DNA of 64,000 nucleotides from Streptomyces sp. NBC_01341. GTDB lineage: Bacteria; Actinomycetota; Actinomycetes; Streptomycetales; Streptomycetaceae. The notes under the pieces are model-generated. The model did not search any database. It worked only from the letters and a program-made list of their open reading frames with translations, and had not been told where the DNA came from. The DNA lies in NCBI RefSeq assembly GCF_035946055.1, contig NZ_CP108364.1, positions 7,130,001-7,194,000 on the forward strand. Direction: 5' to 3'. Shown here piece after piece: positions 16,744 through 25,432 of the stretch (position 1 is the first letter of the stretch; each line of letters begins with the position of its first letter). Both the position numbers and the translations under genes were made by a program.

Positions 16744-19125
16744 GTGCGCACACCCAGATTCACCGCAGGCGCCCTCATATCAGGAATGGCTGTGATCGCC
16801 GTCAGCCTTCCCGTCGGCCCGGCCTCGGCCGACAGCCACACCGCAGTGACGGCAGCTCGTACAGACGTCCGCCCGACAGCAGCTCCCGCGCCCCGTGCGG
16901 GTGCGCTGCCGGCCCAGTTGTCCCCGACCGAGCGGGCGGCCCTGCTGACCCGGGCCCGGTCCCAGCGGGCAACCACGGCTTCCCAGTTGCGCCTCGGCGC
17001 CAAGGAGCAACTGGTCGTCAAGTCGGTCGGCAAGGACAGGGACGGAACGACCCACACGCATTACGAGCGCACATACTCCGGAATGCCTGTCCTGGGCGGT
17101 GACCTGATCGTCCACCGGAACCCGGGCGGCGCTGTCACCGGCACCGACATGGCCACCAGGACCTCGATCACGGCGACCGGCGCCAAGGCCGTCAAGAGCG
17201 CCGCCTCGGCCAGGCGCTACGCGCTGTGGGCGGCGAGGAAGGACGGTGTCGTCCACCCGTCCGCCGCCACGCCCCGCGCCGTCATCTGGGCCGCGAAGGG
17301 GAAGCCGAAGCTCGCCTGGGAGTCGGTGGTCGAGGGAACGCAGCAGGACGGCACACCGAGCCGTCTGCACGTGATCACGGACGCCACCAGCGGTGTCGAG
17401 ATCCGCCATTACCAGGACATCCAGACCGGCATCGGCCACAGCCAGTACAGTGGGCAGGTCGACCTCACCACGACGCCCTCGGGGCAGACGTTCAGCATGA
17501 GCGACAGCACCCGAGGTGGCCATGAGACGTACGACCTCAACCACGGGGACACCCTCAACCTCTACCGTGACGACGACGACGTCTGGGGCGACGGCAGCGG
17601 CGCCAGTGTGCAGACCGCCGGTGTCGACGCCGCCTACGGTGCTCAGACGACCTGGGACTTCTACAACGACAAGTTCGGGCGCCGGGGAATCCGCAACGAT
17701 GGCGTCGGCGCGACGTCCCGCACGCATTTCGGCACGGACTACGTCAACGCCTTCTGGGACGACGACTGCTTCTGCATGACCTACGGCGACGGGGAGGGCG
17801 ACACCCATCCGCTGACCGAACTGGACGTAGCCGGGCACGAGATGACCCACGGTGTCACCTCCAACACGGCCGGCCTGATCTACGAGGGCGAGTCCGGCGG
17901 CCTGAACGAGGCCACCTCGGACATCCTGGGCACCGGTGTGGAGTTCTACGCCGACAATCCGGCCGACCCCGGCGACTACCTGATCGCCGAGAAGCTCTTC
18001 GCCAACGGTGCGCCGCTGCGATACATGGACAGGCCGAGCAAGGACGGGTCGTCGCCGGACTACTGGTTCAGCGGCCTCGACAAGGTCGAAGTCCACTCCT
18101 CGTCCGGCCCCGCCAACCACTTCTTCTACCTGCTGGCCGAGGGCAGCGGAGCCAAGACGATCAACGGAGTGAGCTACGACAGCCCCACGGCAGACGGGCT
18201 GTCCGTACCCGGCATCGGCCGGGACAACGCCCTGAAGCTCTGGTACAAGGCGCTCACCGAGCGTTTCACCTCCACCACCGGATACCAGGCCGCCCGCGTG
18301 CAGACCCTCCAGGCCGCCGCCGATCTCTGGGGTCAGGCAAGCTCCACCTACACCATCGTCGCGGACACCTGGGCGGCGATCGGTGTCGGCGCCCGCCCCG
18401 CCGGGGCGTACGTCACCAACCCTGGGAACCAGCACAGCGTGGCGGGTACGCCCGTGTCCCTCCAGCCCCGCACCGGCAGTATCTACCCCGGTGTCACCAA
18501 CTCCGCGACCGGTCTCCCGACCGGCCTCACGATCAACGCCACCACCGGGCTGATCTCCGGCACTCCGAGCAAGGCGGGCACCAGCCAGGTCACTCTGACG
18601 GTGCGTGACTCGAAGAACACCGTCGCCACCGCCCGCTTCACCTGGACCGTACAGCCCTCAGGCAGCGGCTGCGGCGTGAGCCAACTGTTCGCCAACCCCG
18701 GCTTCGAGAGCGGGGCCACAGCCTGGTCGCAGAGCCCCGGCGTGATCGACAGCAGCTCCGAAACCCCGGCGCGCACCGGTCGTTACAAGGCCTGGCTCGG
18801 TGGCTACGGCACCACTCACACCGACACGCTGTCCCAGAAGGTGACCATCCCGGCCTCCTGTACGTTCGCCACCCTCACCTTCCACCTTCTCGTCACGACC
18901 GATGAAGCCGCGAAGTCGGCTGCTTACGACAAGCTGACCGTCAAGGCAGGCACGGCGACTCTGGGCACGTGGTCCAACCTGGACAAGAGCACCGGATACG
19001 TCCAGCGGACGGTCGACCTGACCGCCTATGCGGGCAAGACCGTCACTCTCACGTTCACAGGCACCGAGGACTCCGTGTCCCAGACCGCCTTCCTCATCGA
19101 CGACACCACGGTCAGCGCCATCTGA
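16744..19125 (+). CDS. secreted thermolysin-like M4 zinc metallopeptidase
   Basis: 793 residues: signal peptide (about 1-30, cleavage near PASADS), a propeptide to about residue 210, then the M4 domain. The zinc site is HEMTH (about 365-369) with the third ligand Glu in GGLNEATSD (about 389); the 24-residue spacing equals that of thermolysin. VHSSSGPANHFFYLL carries the usual second-domain catalytic region. After about 560 comes a putative Ig-like domain (NPGNQHSVAGTPVS), then a CGVSQLFANPGFESG module of the type found at the C-terminus of secreted actinobacterial proteases. GTG start follows GAGAGAG. It degrades extracellular protein. Confidence 0.93.
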   Translation: MRTPRFTAGALISGMAVIAVSLPVGPASADSHTAVTAARTDVRPTAAPAPRAGALPAQLSPTERAALLTRARSQRATTASQLRLGAKEQLVVKSVGKDRDGTTHTHYERTYSGMPVLGGDLIVHRNPGGAVTGTDMATRTSITATGAKAVKSAASARRYALWAARKDGVVHPSAATPRAVIWAAKGKPKLAWESVVEGTQQDGTPSRLHVITDATSGVEIRHYQDIQTGIGHSQYSGQVDLTTTPSGQTFSMSDSTRGGHETYDLNHGDTLNLYRDDDDVWGDGSGASVQTAGVDAAYGAQTTWDFYNDKFGRRGIRNDGVGATSRTHFGTDYVNAFWDDDCFCMTYGDGEGDTHPLTELDVAGHEMTHGVTSNTAGLIYEGESGGLNEATSDILGTGVEFYADNPADPGDYLIAEKLFANGAPLRYMDRPSKDGSSPDYWFSGLDKVEVHSSSGPANHFFYLLAEGSGAKTINGVSYDSPTADGLSVPGIGRDNALKLWYKALTERFTSTTGYQAARVQTLQAAADLWGQASSTYTIVADTWAAIGVGARPAGAYVTNPGNQHSVAGTPVSLQPRTGSIYPGVTNSATGLPTGLTINATTGLISGTPSKAGTSQVTLTVRDSKNTVATARFTWTVQPSGSGCGVSQLFANPGFESGATAWSQSPGVIDSSSETPARTGRYKAWLGGYGTTHTDTLSQKVTIPASCTFATLTFHLLVTTDEAAKSAAYDKLTVKAGTATLGTWSNLDKSTGYVQRTVDLTAYAGKTVTLTFTGTEDSVSQTAFLIDDTTVSAI

Positions 19126-19140
19126 GCCGTGTTCAGACCG

Positions 19141-19173
19141 CGGCCCGGGACGACGCCACGTCGTCCCGGGCCG
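19141..19173 (+). terminator. strong hairpin terminator of the M4 peptidase gene
   Basis: CGGCCCGGGACGA (19141-19153) pairs perfectly with TCGTCCCGGGCCG (19161-19173) around a 7-nt loop, 16 bp after the stop. Confidence 0.85.
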
Positions 19174-19384
19174 TCGGCGCGCAGGCGTCAGAGCCACGTC
19201 CCACGCCGCCCACCACCCACAACCAAGCGCAGCCGTGATCCGATCGCCTGGGCTCGCAACAAGGCTGTCACGGACTTCCGAAGGTGCTTGACCCGGTCCA
19301 GGAGGGCAGGGCGACAGTGATCACGGACTCCATGCGCGAGTCGTCTGTGCTCGGTGGCTCGGCGGGACGAGGAGGGGAGTCCGG

Positions 19385-20023
19385 GTGAGTGAGACCTGCG
19401 TCATTCTCGACATCGGCGGTGTGCTGGAGATGACCCCGGAGACGGGATGGGTGCAACGCTGGGAGGAGCGGCTGGATCTGCCACCAGGCACTGTGCACGA
19501 GCGTATGGGCGACGTATGGCAGGCGGGAAGCATCGGGACCATCGCCGAACAGGAGGTACACGATCAGGTGGCCCGACGCCTGGGACTCGATGCCTCCGAG
19601 GTCCATGCCTTCATGGCCGATCTCTGGACGGAGTACCTGGGGACGCCTAACGAGGAGCTCATCGCGTACGTGCGAGCGCTCCGTGGCGCTTGCAGGCTGG
19701 GCATTCTGAGCAACAGTTTCGTCGGTGCCCGGGAACGCGAGACGTCGCTGTACCGCTTCGACGAACTGGTTGACCGGATCGTCTACTCGCATGAGATCGG
19801 GATCGAGAAGCCCGACCCACGTGCCTTCGAAGCCATATGCGCCGGCCTGGAAGTCCGGTCGGAGGGGTGCCTCTTCATCGACGACTTCGCGGTCAACGTC
19901 GAGGCGGCCCGAGCGGCGGGCATGCAGGCGTTCCTGTTCGAGGACAACGCCCGAACGATCGCGCGCATCGCGGCCCATCTGGATTCCGCTGCCCAGGACG
20001 CGGGGTGTGTTCCGCTCGGCTGA
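19385..20023 (+). CDS. HAD-superfamily hydrolase
   Basis: 212 residues of the haloacid-dehalogenase fold. Motif I is ILDIGGVLE: nucleophile Asp present, second acidic position Gly, as in the YihX-like branch (FDLGNV). Motif II is ILSNS (about 100), motif III lysine in EIGIEKPDPRAF, motif IV CLFIDDFAVNVEAA. Probably a small-phosphoester phosphatase; substrate unknown. GTG start with GGAGGGGAG upstream. Not obviously linked to the efflux pump 220 bp downstream. Confidence 0.88.
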   Translation: MSETCVILDIGGVLEMTPETGWVQRWEERLDLPPGTVHERMGDVWQAGSIGTIAEQEVHDQVARRLGLDASEVHAFMADLWTEYLGTPNEELIAYVRALRGACRLGILSNSFVGARERETSLYRFDELVDRIVYSHEIGIEKPDPRAFEAICAGLEVRSEGCLFIDDFAVNVEAARAAGMQAFLFEDNARTIARIAAHLDSAAQDAGCVPLG

Positions 20024-20246
20024 TGTCGGTCGCGCGGTCGTCGGAGCGCCGTCCGAGTTCCCTGCCGTCCTGTCGACCGGCCCGATATTCGGCTGGACAC
20101 GACGAGGTGGGCGGACCGCGGTCCCACCGCACTGGCCTACGCATGGATACGCAGAAATGGCCTGTTTCGTGATGTTCTGTCCTGAGTGTTGCGCAGATGC
20201 GGCACGGCGGCACAGGTCAACCGGCCCACTGCGAAGGATGACGTCG

Positions 20247-21800
20247 ATGAGCGATCCGTCGAGCCCCCGCCCGCCTGACGGGACGCAGAGCGGCAGACCG
20301 GGCGACTCGCAGACCGAGGTCACCGGATCAGAGGTGGACGAACCCGATCCGCACCGCTGGTGGGCGCTGGCCGTCATCGCGACAGCGCAGCTCATGGTGG
20401 TGCTCGACGCGACGATCGTCAATATCGCCCTCCCTTCCGCGCAGCGCGCTCTCGGCATCAGCAACGGGAACCGCCAGTGGGTGATCACCGCGTACACCCT
20501 GGCCTTCGGCGGTCTCCTGCTGCTGGGCGGAAGAGTCGCCGACCTCGTCGGCCGCAGGCGTACGTTCATCATCGGGCTCATCGGCTTCGCCGGCGCCTCC
20601 GCGATCGGCGGGGCGTCCGGCGGCCAGGAGATGCTCTACCTCTCCCGCGCGCTCCAGGGAGTATTTGCCGCTCTCCTGGCGCCCTCCGCGCTCTCTCTGC
20701 TCACCACGACCTTCCCCGGCGGTAAAGAACGCGCTCAAGCCTTCGGCATCTTCAGCGCCATCGCAGGTGGCGGCTCCGCCATCGGGCTGCTCCTCGGCGG
20801 CATTCTCACCGAATGGCTCAGTTGGCGGTGGTGTCTGTATGTGAACGTACCCATCGCCATCCTCACCGTCATCGGAGCGCTGACACTGCTCAGGGACCGC
20901 AGAGGAACCACGGGCGCGCATCTCGACATCCTGGGCGCGTTCCTCGGAAGCGGGGGCCTCGTCGCGATCGTGTATGGATTCAGCCGGGCCGAGGCACTCG
21001 GATGGACCTCTACGGAGGTCCTCACCGTGCTGAGCATCGGCGTCGCACTGCTCGTCACGTTCGCCTGGTGGCAGACCAGGTCATCCGGTCCGCTGCTGCC
21101 CCTGCGGATCGTGCGGGACCGCAACCGCGGAGGCTCGATGCTCGTGATGGCGATGACGACGATCGGCCTGTTCGGCGCGTTCCTCTTCCTCACGTACTTC
21201 CTGCAGAACATCCTCGGATACTCGCCGCTCAGCGCAGGACTGGCGTTCCTGCCGCTGTCCGCCGGAATCATCATCGGCTCCACCCAGATCTCCGCCCGGC
21301 TGCTCCCGCTTGTGGCGCCACGTCTCCTGCTGGTGCCAGGACTGCTGCTGAGTGCCGGCGGCATGTTCTCGCTGACGTTCCTCGACATCGACTCCACGTA
21401 TGCCGGGCACATTCTGCCGGGAACTGTCCTGTTGGGCTTCGGGCTCGGACTGACCTTCCTGCCCATCATCTCGACGGCCACGATCGGGGTTCCGGCCAGG
21501 GACTCGGGCGTCACGTCGGCAACCGTCAACACCGCTCAGCAGGTGGGCGGTTCCATCGGCACGTCTCTCCTGAACACGATCGCGACCACCGTGACGGCGA
21601 CGTACCTGACCAGCCACCTCGCCGCAGCGGCCCGCGAGGGCGGTCTGACCCCGGCCGAACGAATGAGAATCGTGAACACCGGCACTGTCCACGGCTTCAC
21701 GGTGGCCATCGCCTGGGCTGCGATCATTCTGCTCGCCGCTGCGCTCATCGGCGCGGTCATGATCAACGGCAAGTCGCCCCGGGCCCGCGCGGCGGAGTGA
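20247..21800 (+). CDS. MFS drug-efflux transporter, DHA2 (EmrB/QacA) family
   Basis: 517-residue, 14-helix proton antiporter. After a hydrophilic N-terminus the DHA2 signatures follow: QLMVVLDATIVNIALP in helix 1, WVITAYTLAFGGLLLLGGRV, the loop motif DLVGRRRTF, and the helix-5 motif C region GGGSAIGLLLGGILTEWLSW. ATG 20247 is preferred over ATG 20238 because AAGGA sits 7-8 bp upstream. The 220 bp before it contain no gene. Substrates are probably amphiphilic drugs or dyes. A TetR gene is convergent just downstream, but its operator is on the far side, so control of this pump by it is uncertain. Confidence 0.92.
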   Translation: MSDPSSPRPPDGTQSGRPGDSQTEVTGSEVDEPDPHRWWALAVIATAQLMVVLDATIVNIALPSAQRALGISNGNRQWVITAYTLAFGGLLLLGGRVADLVGRRRTFIIGLIGFAGASAIGGASGGQEMLYLSRALQGVFAALLAPSALSLLTTTFPGGKERAQAFGIFSAIAGGGSAIGLLLGGILTEWLSWRWCLYVNVPIAILTVIGALTLLRDRRGTTGAHLDILGAFLGSGGLVAIVYGFSRAEALGWTSTEVLTVLSIGVALLVTFAWWQTRSSGPLLPLRIVRDRNRGGSMLVMAMTTIGLFGAFLFLTYFLQNILGYSPLSAGLAFLPLSAGIIIGSTQISARLLPLVAPRLLLVPGLLLSAGGMFSLTFLDIDSTYAGHILPGTVLLGFGLGLTFLPIISTATIGVPARDSGVTSATVNTAQQVGGSIGTSLLNTIATTVTATYLTSHLAAAAREGGLTPAERMRIVNTGTVHGFTVAIAWAAIILLAAALIGAVMINGKSPRARAAE

Positions 21801-21883
21801 CGTCCCGCGCCTTGAGGCCTGCCGGTGGGGTAGGGGGCGGTCCATTCCGCCTTGGGGGTGACGGGCGGCCACAGCGCTTCTCG

Positions 21884-22441
21884 TCAGTCGGCGTCCGTCA
21901 GTGCTCGGTGCGCGGCGGCGAGGATGTCCTCGGAGAGCGGGGAACCCTCGGTCGCCCGGGCCAGGACGAGCGCGCCGAACATGGTGCACAGCCGGGCGAT
22001 GCCGTCCTGGTCATCAGTGGCGAGCTGCGCGGCGAACGCACCCACCCCCTCGGTGAAGATGCGGCTCGCCTCGCGGTCTTCGGGTTCGCGCGCCATGTCG
22101 ATCGCGAGGGCGGCGACGGGGCACCCCTCTGCCGGATTGTCGCGGTGCTCGACGGAGAGGTAGCTGTCGATCAAGGCCCGCTGGGCGGGGCCACGCGTTC
22201 CGGACTGCTCCACCTTGTCCTGCTGGAGCCGGGTGAACTCGTTGAACGCGTGGGCGGTGGCCTCGTTGACGAGTGCCTCTTTCGAGGCGAACTGCTTGTA
22301 GAAGCCGCCATGGGTCAGGCCGGACGCCTTCATGAGGTCGGCGACGCTGACGTGGGTCCCGTGCTCGCGGAACAGCCGAGAGGCGGTCTCCACGACCCGT
22401 CGGCGGTTCTCCTCCGCTTGAGCCTGCGATACGCGGCCCAT
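21884..22441 (-). CDS. TetR/AcrR family transcriptional regulator
   Basis: 185 residues. The helix-turn-helix (about 15-55: VSVADLMKASGLTHGGFYKQ then FASKEAL) is typical of TetR proteins of the YcdC/AcrR type with the THGGFY motif. The C-terminal domain includes AEGCPVAAL. It faces an SDR gene across a 112-bp region containing a perfect 8-bp dyad (22489-22512), so it very likely represses itself and the SDR. The ligand is unknown; electrophile or quinone sensing is common for this subgroup but is only inferred. Confidence 0.92.
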   Translation of the reverse strand: MGRVSQAQAEENRRRVVETASRLFREHGTHVSVADLMKASGLTHGGFYKQFASKEALVNEATAHAFNEFTRLQQDKVEQSGTRGPAQRALIDSYLSVEHRDNPAEGCPVAALAIDMAREPEDREASRIFTEGVGAFAAQLATDDQDGIARLCTMFGALVLARATEGSPLSEDILAAAHRALTDAD

Positions 22442-22488
22442 GAGCCACCTCCATTCGGATGTCGATTGGCATCTATCGTAAACCAGTG

Positions 22489-22512
22489 TTTAGATTGTAG
22501 ATGTAATCTAAA
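22489..22512. promoter_or_regulatory. palindromic operator between TetR and SDR genes
   Basis: TTTAGATT-N8-AATCTAAA, perfect 8-bp arms in an otherwise GC-rich genome, between the divergent starts at 22441 and 22554. Size and position fit a TetR dimer site. Confidence 0.7.
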
Positions 22513-22553
22513 ACTCCGGGCGGATGGATCGGCCCGCAAGGCAAGGAACTGAG

Positions 22554-23240
22554 ATGGAACTGAAGAGCGCTGTCGTCGTCGTCACCGGTGCCAACCGCGG
22601 TCTGGGGCGGCACCTGGCCGCCCAGCTCGTGGAGCGCGGAGCAAAGGTGTACGGGACGGCCCGCCGGCCCGAGACGATAGATCTCCCTGGCGTCATCCCT
22701 CTGCGAGTGGACGTGACGGACGAGGGATCCATCCAGGCGGCGGCCCGCGCCGCGTCCGACACGACGTTGTTGGTCAACAACGCCGGTATGTCCACCGGCG
22801 CCTCTCTGGCTGCGGGCGACCTGGATGCCGTCCGGCTGGAGATGGAGACGAACTTCTTCGGGCCACTTGCCACGACCAGGGCGTTCGCCCCCGTCATCGA
22901 GGGCAACGGCGGAGGTGCAGTGCTGAACGTCCTGTCGGTCCTGTCCTGGCTGCACCCGGCTGCCCTCGGGTCCTACGCCGCGACCAAGGCGGCCGCATGG
23001 GCGCTGACGAACGCGACCCGGCAGGAGCTGGAGCCCCGGGGCATCGCCGTCTCGGCGTTGCACGTGGCCTATATGGACACCGACATGGCCGCGGCCGTAC
23101 CCGCCGATCAGAAGACCGATCCCTCGGATGTCGCGAGGCAGGCCCTGGACGGCATCGAAGCGGGCTTGTCCGAGATTCTGGCGGACGAGACCACTCGCGC
23201 CGTCAAGGGGAACCTTTCCGCGTCGCTGAACGCGGCGTAA
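22554..23240 (+). CDS. short-chain dehydrogenase/reductase
   Basis: 228 residues, classical SDR. The cofactor motif is TGANRGLGRHLA, which with ARRPETIDLPG suggests NADP(H). LVNNAGM follows, and the catalytic set is S (NVLSVLSW) then YAATK, so both Tyr and Lys are present, unlike the SDR at 1922-2635. ATG 22554 has AAGGA upstream; an ATG at 22524 lacks one and lies too close to the operator. Divergent from and probably repressed by the TetR protein. Substrate unknown. Confidence 0.92.
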   Translation: MELKSAVVVVTGANRGLGRHLAAQLVERGAKVYGTARRPETIDLPGVIPLRVDVTDEGSIQAAARAASDTTLLVNNAGMSTGASLAAGDLDAVRLEMETNFFGPLATTRAFAPVIEGNGGGAVLNVLSVLSWLHPAALGSYAATKAAAWALTNATRQELEPRGIAVSALHVAYMDTDMAAAVPADQKTDPSDVARQALDGIEAGLSEILADETTRAVKGNLSASLNAA

Positions 23241-23341
23241 CGCACACTCTGCCCCAGCCTCTCGCTGGTCACCTCGGGTGGCCCTCGGGGGCGAGGTGTA
23301 CGAGCGCCTCCTCTCCGGAGTGGGCCCTGTCCCGCACAGCT

Positions 23342-23375
23342 GCGCCGACCCCGTGCTCGCTCACGGGGTCGGCGC
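23342..23375 (+). terminator. hairpin terminator of the SDR gene
   Basis: GCGCCGACCCCGTG (23342-23355) pairs perfectly with CACGGGGTCGGCGC (23362-23375), 6-nt loop. Confidence 0.85.
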
Positions 23376-23495
23376 CGTGCGAGGTCTCGGCAAAGTTGTC
23401 GCGCCGCTTGTGTACGGCCTCATGGGGCCCTCCGTCGGCGTTCGGGCGCTGGAGCCGTGGACGGCGGGTGTGCCGGGCCTGTGGCCCGAGATCCA

Positions 23496-23556
23496 GTGAC
23501 GGCCGTCACGGAGCAGGTGCGCGCCCCGGGGAATGGCCGGGAGGCTCGATCTGGTT
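23496..23556 (+). promoter_or_regulatory. yceI copy 1 promoter region: palindrome plus sigma-R-like promoter
   Basis: GTGACGGCCGTCAC (23496-23509) is a perfect 14-bp palindrome 88 bp before the yceI start. GGGAAT (23529-23534), 19 nt, then GTT (23554-23556) resembles the GGGAAT-N18-GTT promoter of the thiol-stress sigma factor SigR. The same elements precede the second yceI copy although the sequence between them differs. Confidence 0.5.
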
Positions 23557-23596
23557 GACAGATAAACCAAATGCAATCCCTCTGAAGGAGCATGTC

Positions 23597-24226
23597 ATGG
23601 GTCTGTTCAACCGTAAGAGCGCTTCTGCTTCCGCTTCTGTGTCCACGGCTGTGGCTGGGGGGACTGCGGTGGAGTCGGGTTCGAGTCTGTCGCATCTGAC
23701 GGGTGACTACGTGATCGATTCGACGCACAGCGAGATCGGGTTCTCGTTGAAGTATGCGAAGGTCACGACGATGCGTGGGCGTTTCACGGAGTATGACGGG
23801 CGGCTGCGTCTGGATGGTTCGACGCCTTCGGCTTCGACGGCGGAGGTCGTGATCAAGGTTGCGAGTATCGACACGGCTCTGGCCGGTCGTGACGAGCACC
23901 TGCTGAACGGTGATTTCTTCGCGGTGGAGGAGTTCCCGGAGATGACGTACCGCAGCACGAGTGCGGAGCGGGTCGATGAGGACACGTTCCGGATGAACGG
24001 TGATCTGACGATCAAGGGTGTGAGCCGGCCGGTTGCGCTGGAGCTGACGCTGAACGGTGAGGTCGTGGACCCGATGGGTAATGTGCGTGTCGGTTTCGAT
24101 GGTTCTGCGACGATCAGCCGCAGTGACTGGGGTCTGACGTACAACGCGGCGCTGGAGGGTGGCGGTGTCCTGATCAGCGACAAGGTGAAGCTCACCTTCG
24201 ACATCTCCGCCATCCGGGAGGCCTGA
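23597..24226 (+). CDS. YceI family lipocalin-like protein, copy 1
   Basis: 209 residues. After about 30 S/A-rich residues comes a YceI domain: LTGDYVIDSTHSEIGFSLKY, GRFTEYDG, VVIKVASIDT, HLLNGDFFAVEEFPEMTYRS, MNGDLTIKGVSRPVALELTL, IDS-type strands and the final LISDKVKLTFDISAI. Family members form a lipocalin-like barrel that binds polyisoprenoid lipids, some periplasmic; no signal peptide is seen here, so the protein is probably cytoplasmic. Codon use stands out, with many T-ending codons (GGT, GCT, TCT, CGT, GAT) unlike its neighbours, as in very highly expressed genes. ATG 23597 has GAAGGAG upstream. Confidence 0.93.
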   Translation: MGLFNRKSASASASVSTAVAGGTAVESGSSLSHLTGDYVIDSTHSEIGFSLKYAKVTTMRGRFTEYDGRLRLDGSTPSASTAEVVIKVASIDTALAGRDEHLLNGDFFAVEEFPEMTYRSTSAERVDEDTFRMNGDLTIKGVSRPVALELTLNGEVVDPMGNVRVGFDGSATISRSDWGLTYNAALEGGGVLISDKVKLTFDISAIREA

Positions 24227-24246
24227 ACCGGCCGACGTATCTGATC

Positions 24247-24305
24247 CGGCCCGGACACAGCTGCCGGGCCGTGCTCCCCGAGGGTGGTGGGACCGACCAC
24301 CACCC
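24247..24305 (+). terminator. double hairpin after yceI copy 1
   Basis: CGGCCCGG (24247-24254) / CCGGGCCG (24264-24271), then GGGTGGTGG (24282-24290) / CCACCACCC (24297-24305). Both hairpins are inside the repeated block and are therefore present again at 51386-51444. Confidence 0.8.
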
Positions 24306-24321
24306 ACCGAGCCCGCACCCC

Positions 24322-24740
24322 CCCTGCGCGACCCGGCAGTAGACGCCTGGCGTCGGTGCCGGGCGCTGCGGACGAGAGCTGCCGGATCCATAAGGATCAC
24401 TCCGGCGATCTCCGTGTCGATGATGTCGCCGTCCTCCGCCGCCGCGCGGACCGCGCGACAGCGGCGTCCTTCGAAAGCGCGTCGAGGGCCCGTCTCACCC
24501 ACCCGGGCATCATGCCTGAACGCCCACGACCGTGATCATCCGGGCATCCTGCAGTCCGCGACCCCGTGGGGCGGAACGTACGGGCATGACTCCTTCCGCC
24601 GACGCCCGGCTGCGTAGCCGTCGGCTCACGCCGTCAACAGCAAGCCGGGCCGCGGCGAACGAGAACGCGCGGCAGGATGCAGCCCCGGGAGCGGAGTCGG
24701 GGCGGTGTGTCTCGGCCACCGTGCGGGTGGCCGGGTGCTG
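24322..24740. other. 419-bp stretch without a recognisable gene
   Basis: Short overlapping frames only; no ribosome site with a protein-like frame was found. It lies directly after the repeat border and before the MFS remnant. Confidence 0.4.
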
Positions 24741-25193
24741 GGCCTGAAACTCATGGCCTCCTGGGCCGAACGCTCCCCCATCTCATCGCTGGGGTGGGGT
24801 ACCTGCCGTGGCGCAGCGTCCTGCTCGCCTCAGCGGCTGCCGGCTCGGTCGAGATCGCGATGTTCCTCACCATGCGGATCGGTGGCGTGCTCCTGGTCAG
24901 CGGCGTGTGCGGCGGTCCTCCTCGCCCCAGTCGACGGCGTCGGCCGGCGGATGGTGACGACGGTGAGAGCGAACCCGATCGCTGTCTGGGCGGTGACGGC
25001 GGTTCCCACGTAACGCTGGTCGGCGACTTCACTGAGGGTGGTCGAGAAGACCCCGGAGCCCGCGATCACGGCGGCGCACCGCACCGTGCAGAAGGAGTGC
25101 GCCTTCCTCCTGCTCGCGCCCGGGCCCCTCGCCGGTGCCCTCGCGATGCGCGCACTGCGCGGCGGCGTCGCATCCACCGCACCATCGCAGTGA
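24741..25193 (+). pseudogene. MFS transporter remnant with an internal inverted segment
   Basis: Three pieces of one MFS C-terminal half are present. Plus strand to about 24917 reads YLPWRSVLLASAAAGSVEIA then MFLTMRIGGVLLVSGV. The minus strand from about 25080 to 24925 reads AAVIAGSGVFSTTLSEVADQ, then RYVGTAVTAQTAIGFALTVV and, after a frameshift, PADAVDWG. The plus strand 25098-25193 reads CAFLLLAPGPLAGALAMRAL and ends with TGA. Flipping the middle about 160 bp restores the order of this MFS family. So the gene lost its 5' half, suffered a local inversion and a small deletion, and is non-functional. Confidence 0.7.
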
Positions 25194-25432
25194 ATCAAGC
25201 AGCTGCTTTGCTGCCTTCTCGAATCGTCGCGTACGGAAGCCGGGCACAGCCTGACTTCGGGGCCCGAAGCTCAGGTCTCCCTCTACAGCATGAGCGGCAC
25301 TCACGCGCTGGATGTCAAGAGGTGTTCATGCTACGCCTCCCTTGTGATCATGCGAGACGCAGCGCGAGGACATGAACCACGCGTCCACTGCGAGTTGACC
25401 CATATACGTTCAGCTTCGAAGGAAGTCACCCT

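Larger units (their letters stand above)
23553..24321 (+). repeat. 769-bp direct repeat, copy 1 (contains yceI and its terminator)
   Basis: Matches 50692-51460 in the same orientation. The borders are sharp: T versus A before 23553 and C versus G after 24321. The block covers the leader, whole gene and terminator hairpins. I compared stretches at both ends and across the gene and found no difference, and the translated proteins are identical. Confidence 0.92.

Noticed and set aside
23555..23560. TTGACA as a vegetative -35 box for yceI
   Set aside because: No acceptable -10 hexamer lies 16-19 bp downstream; the SigR-like pair overlapping it fits better.
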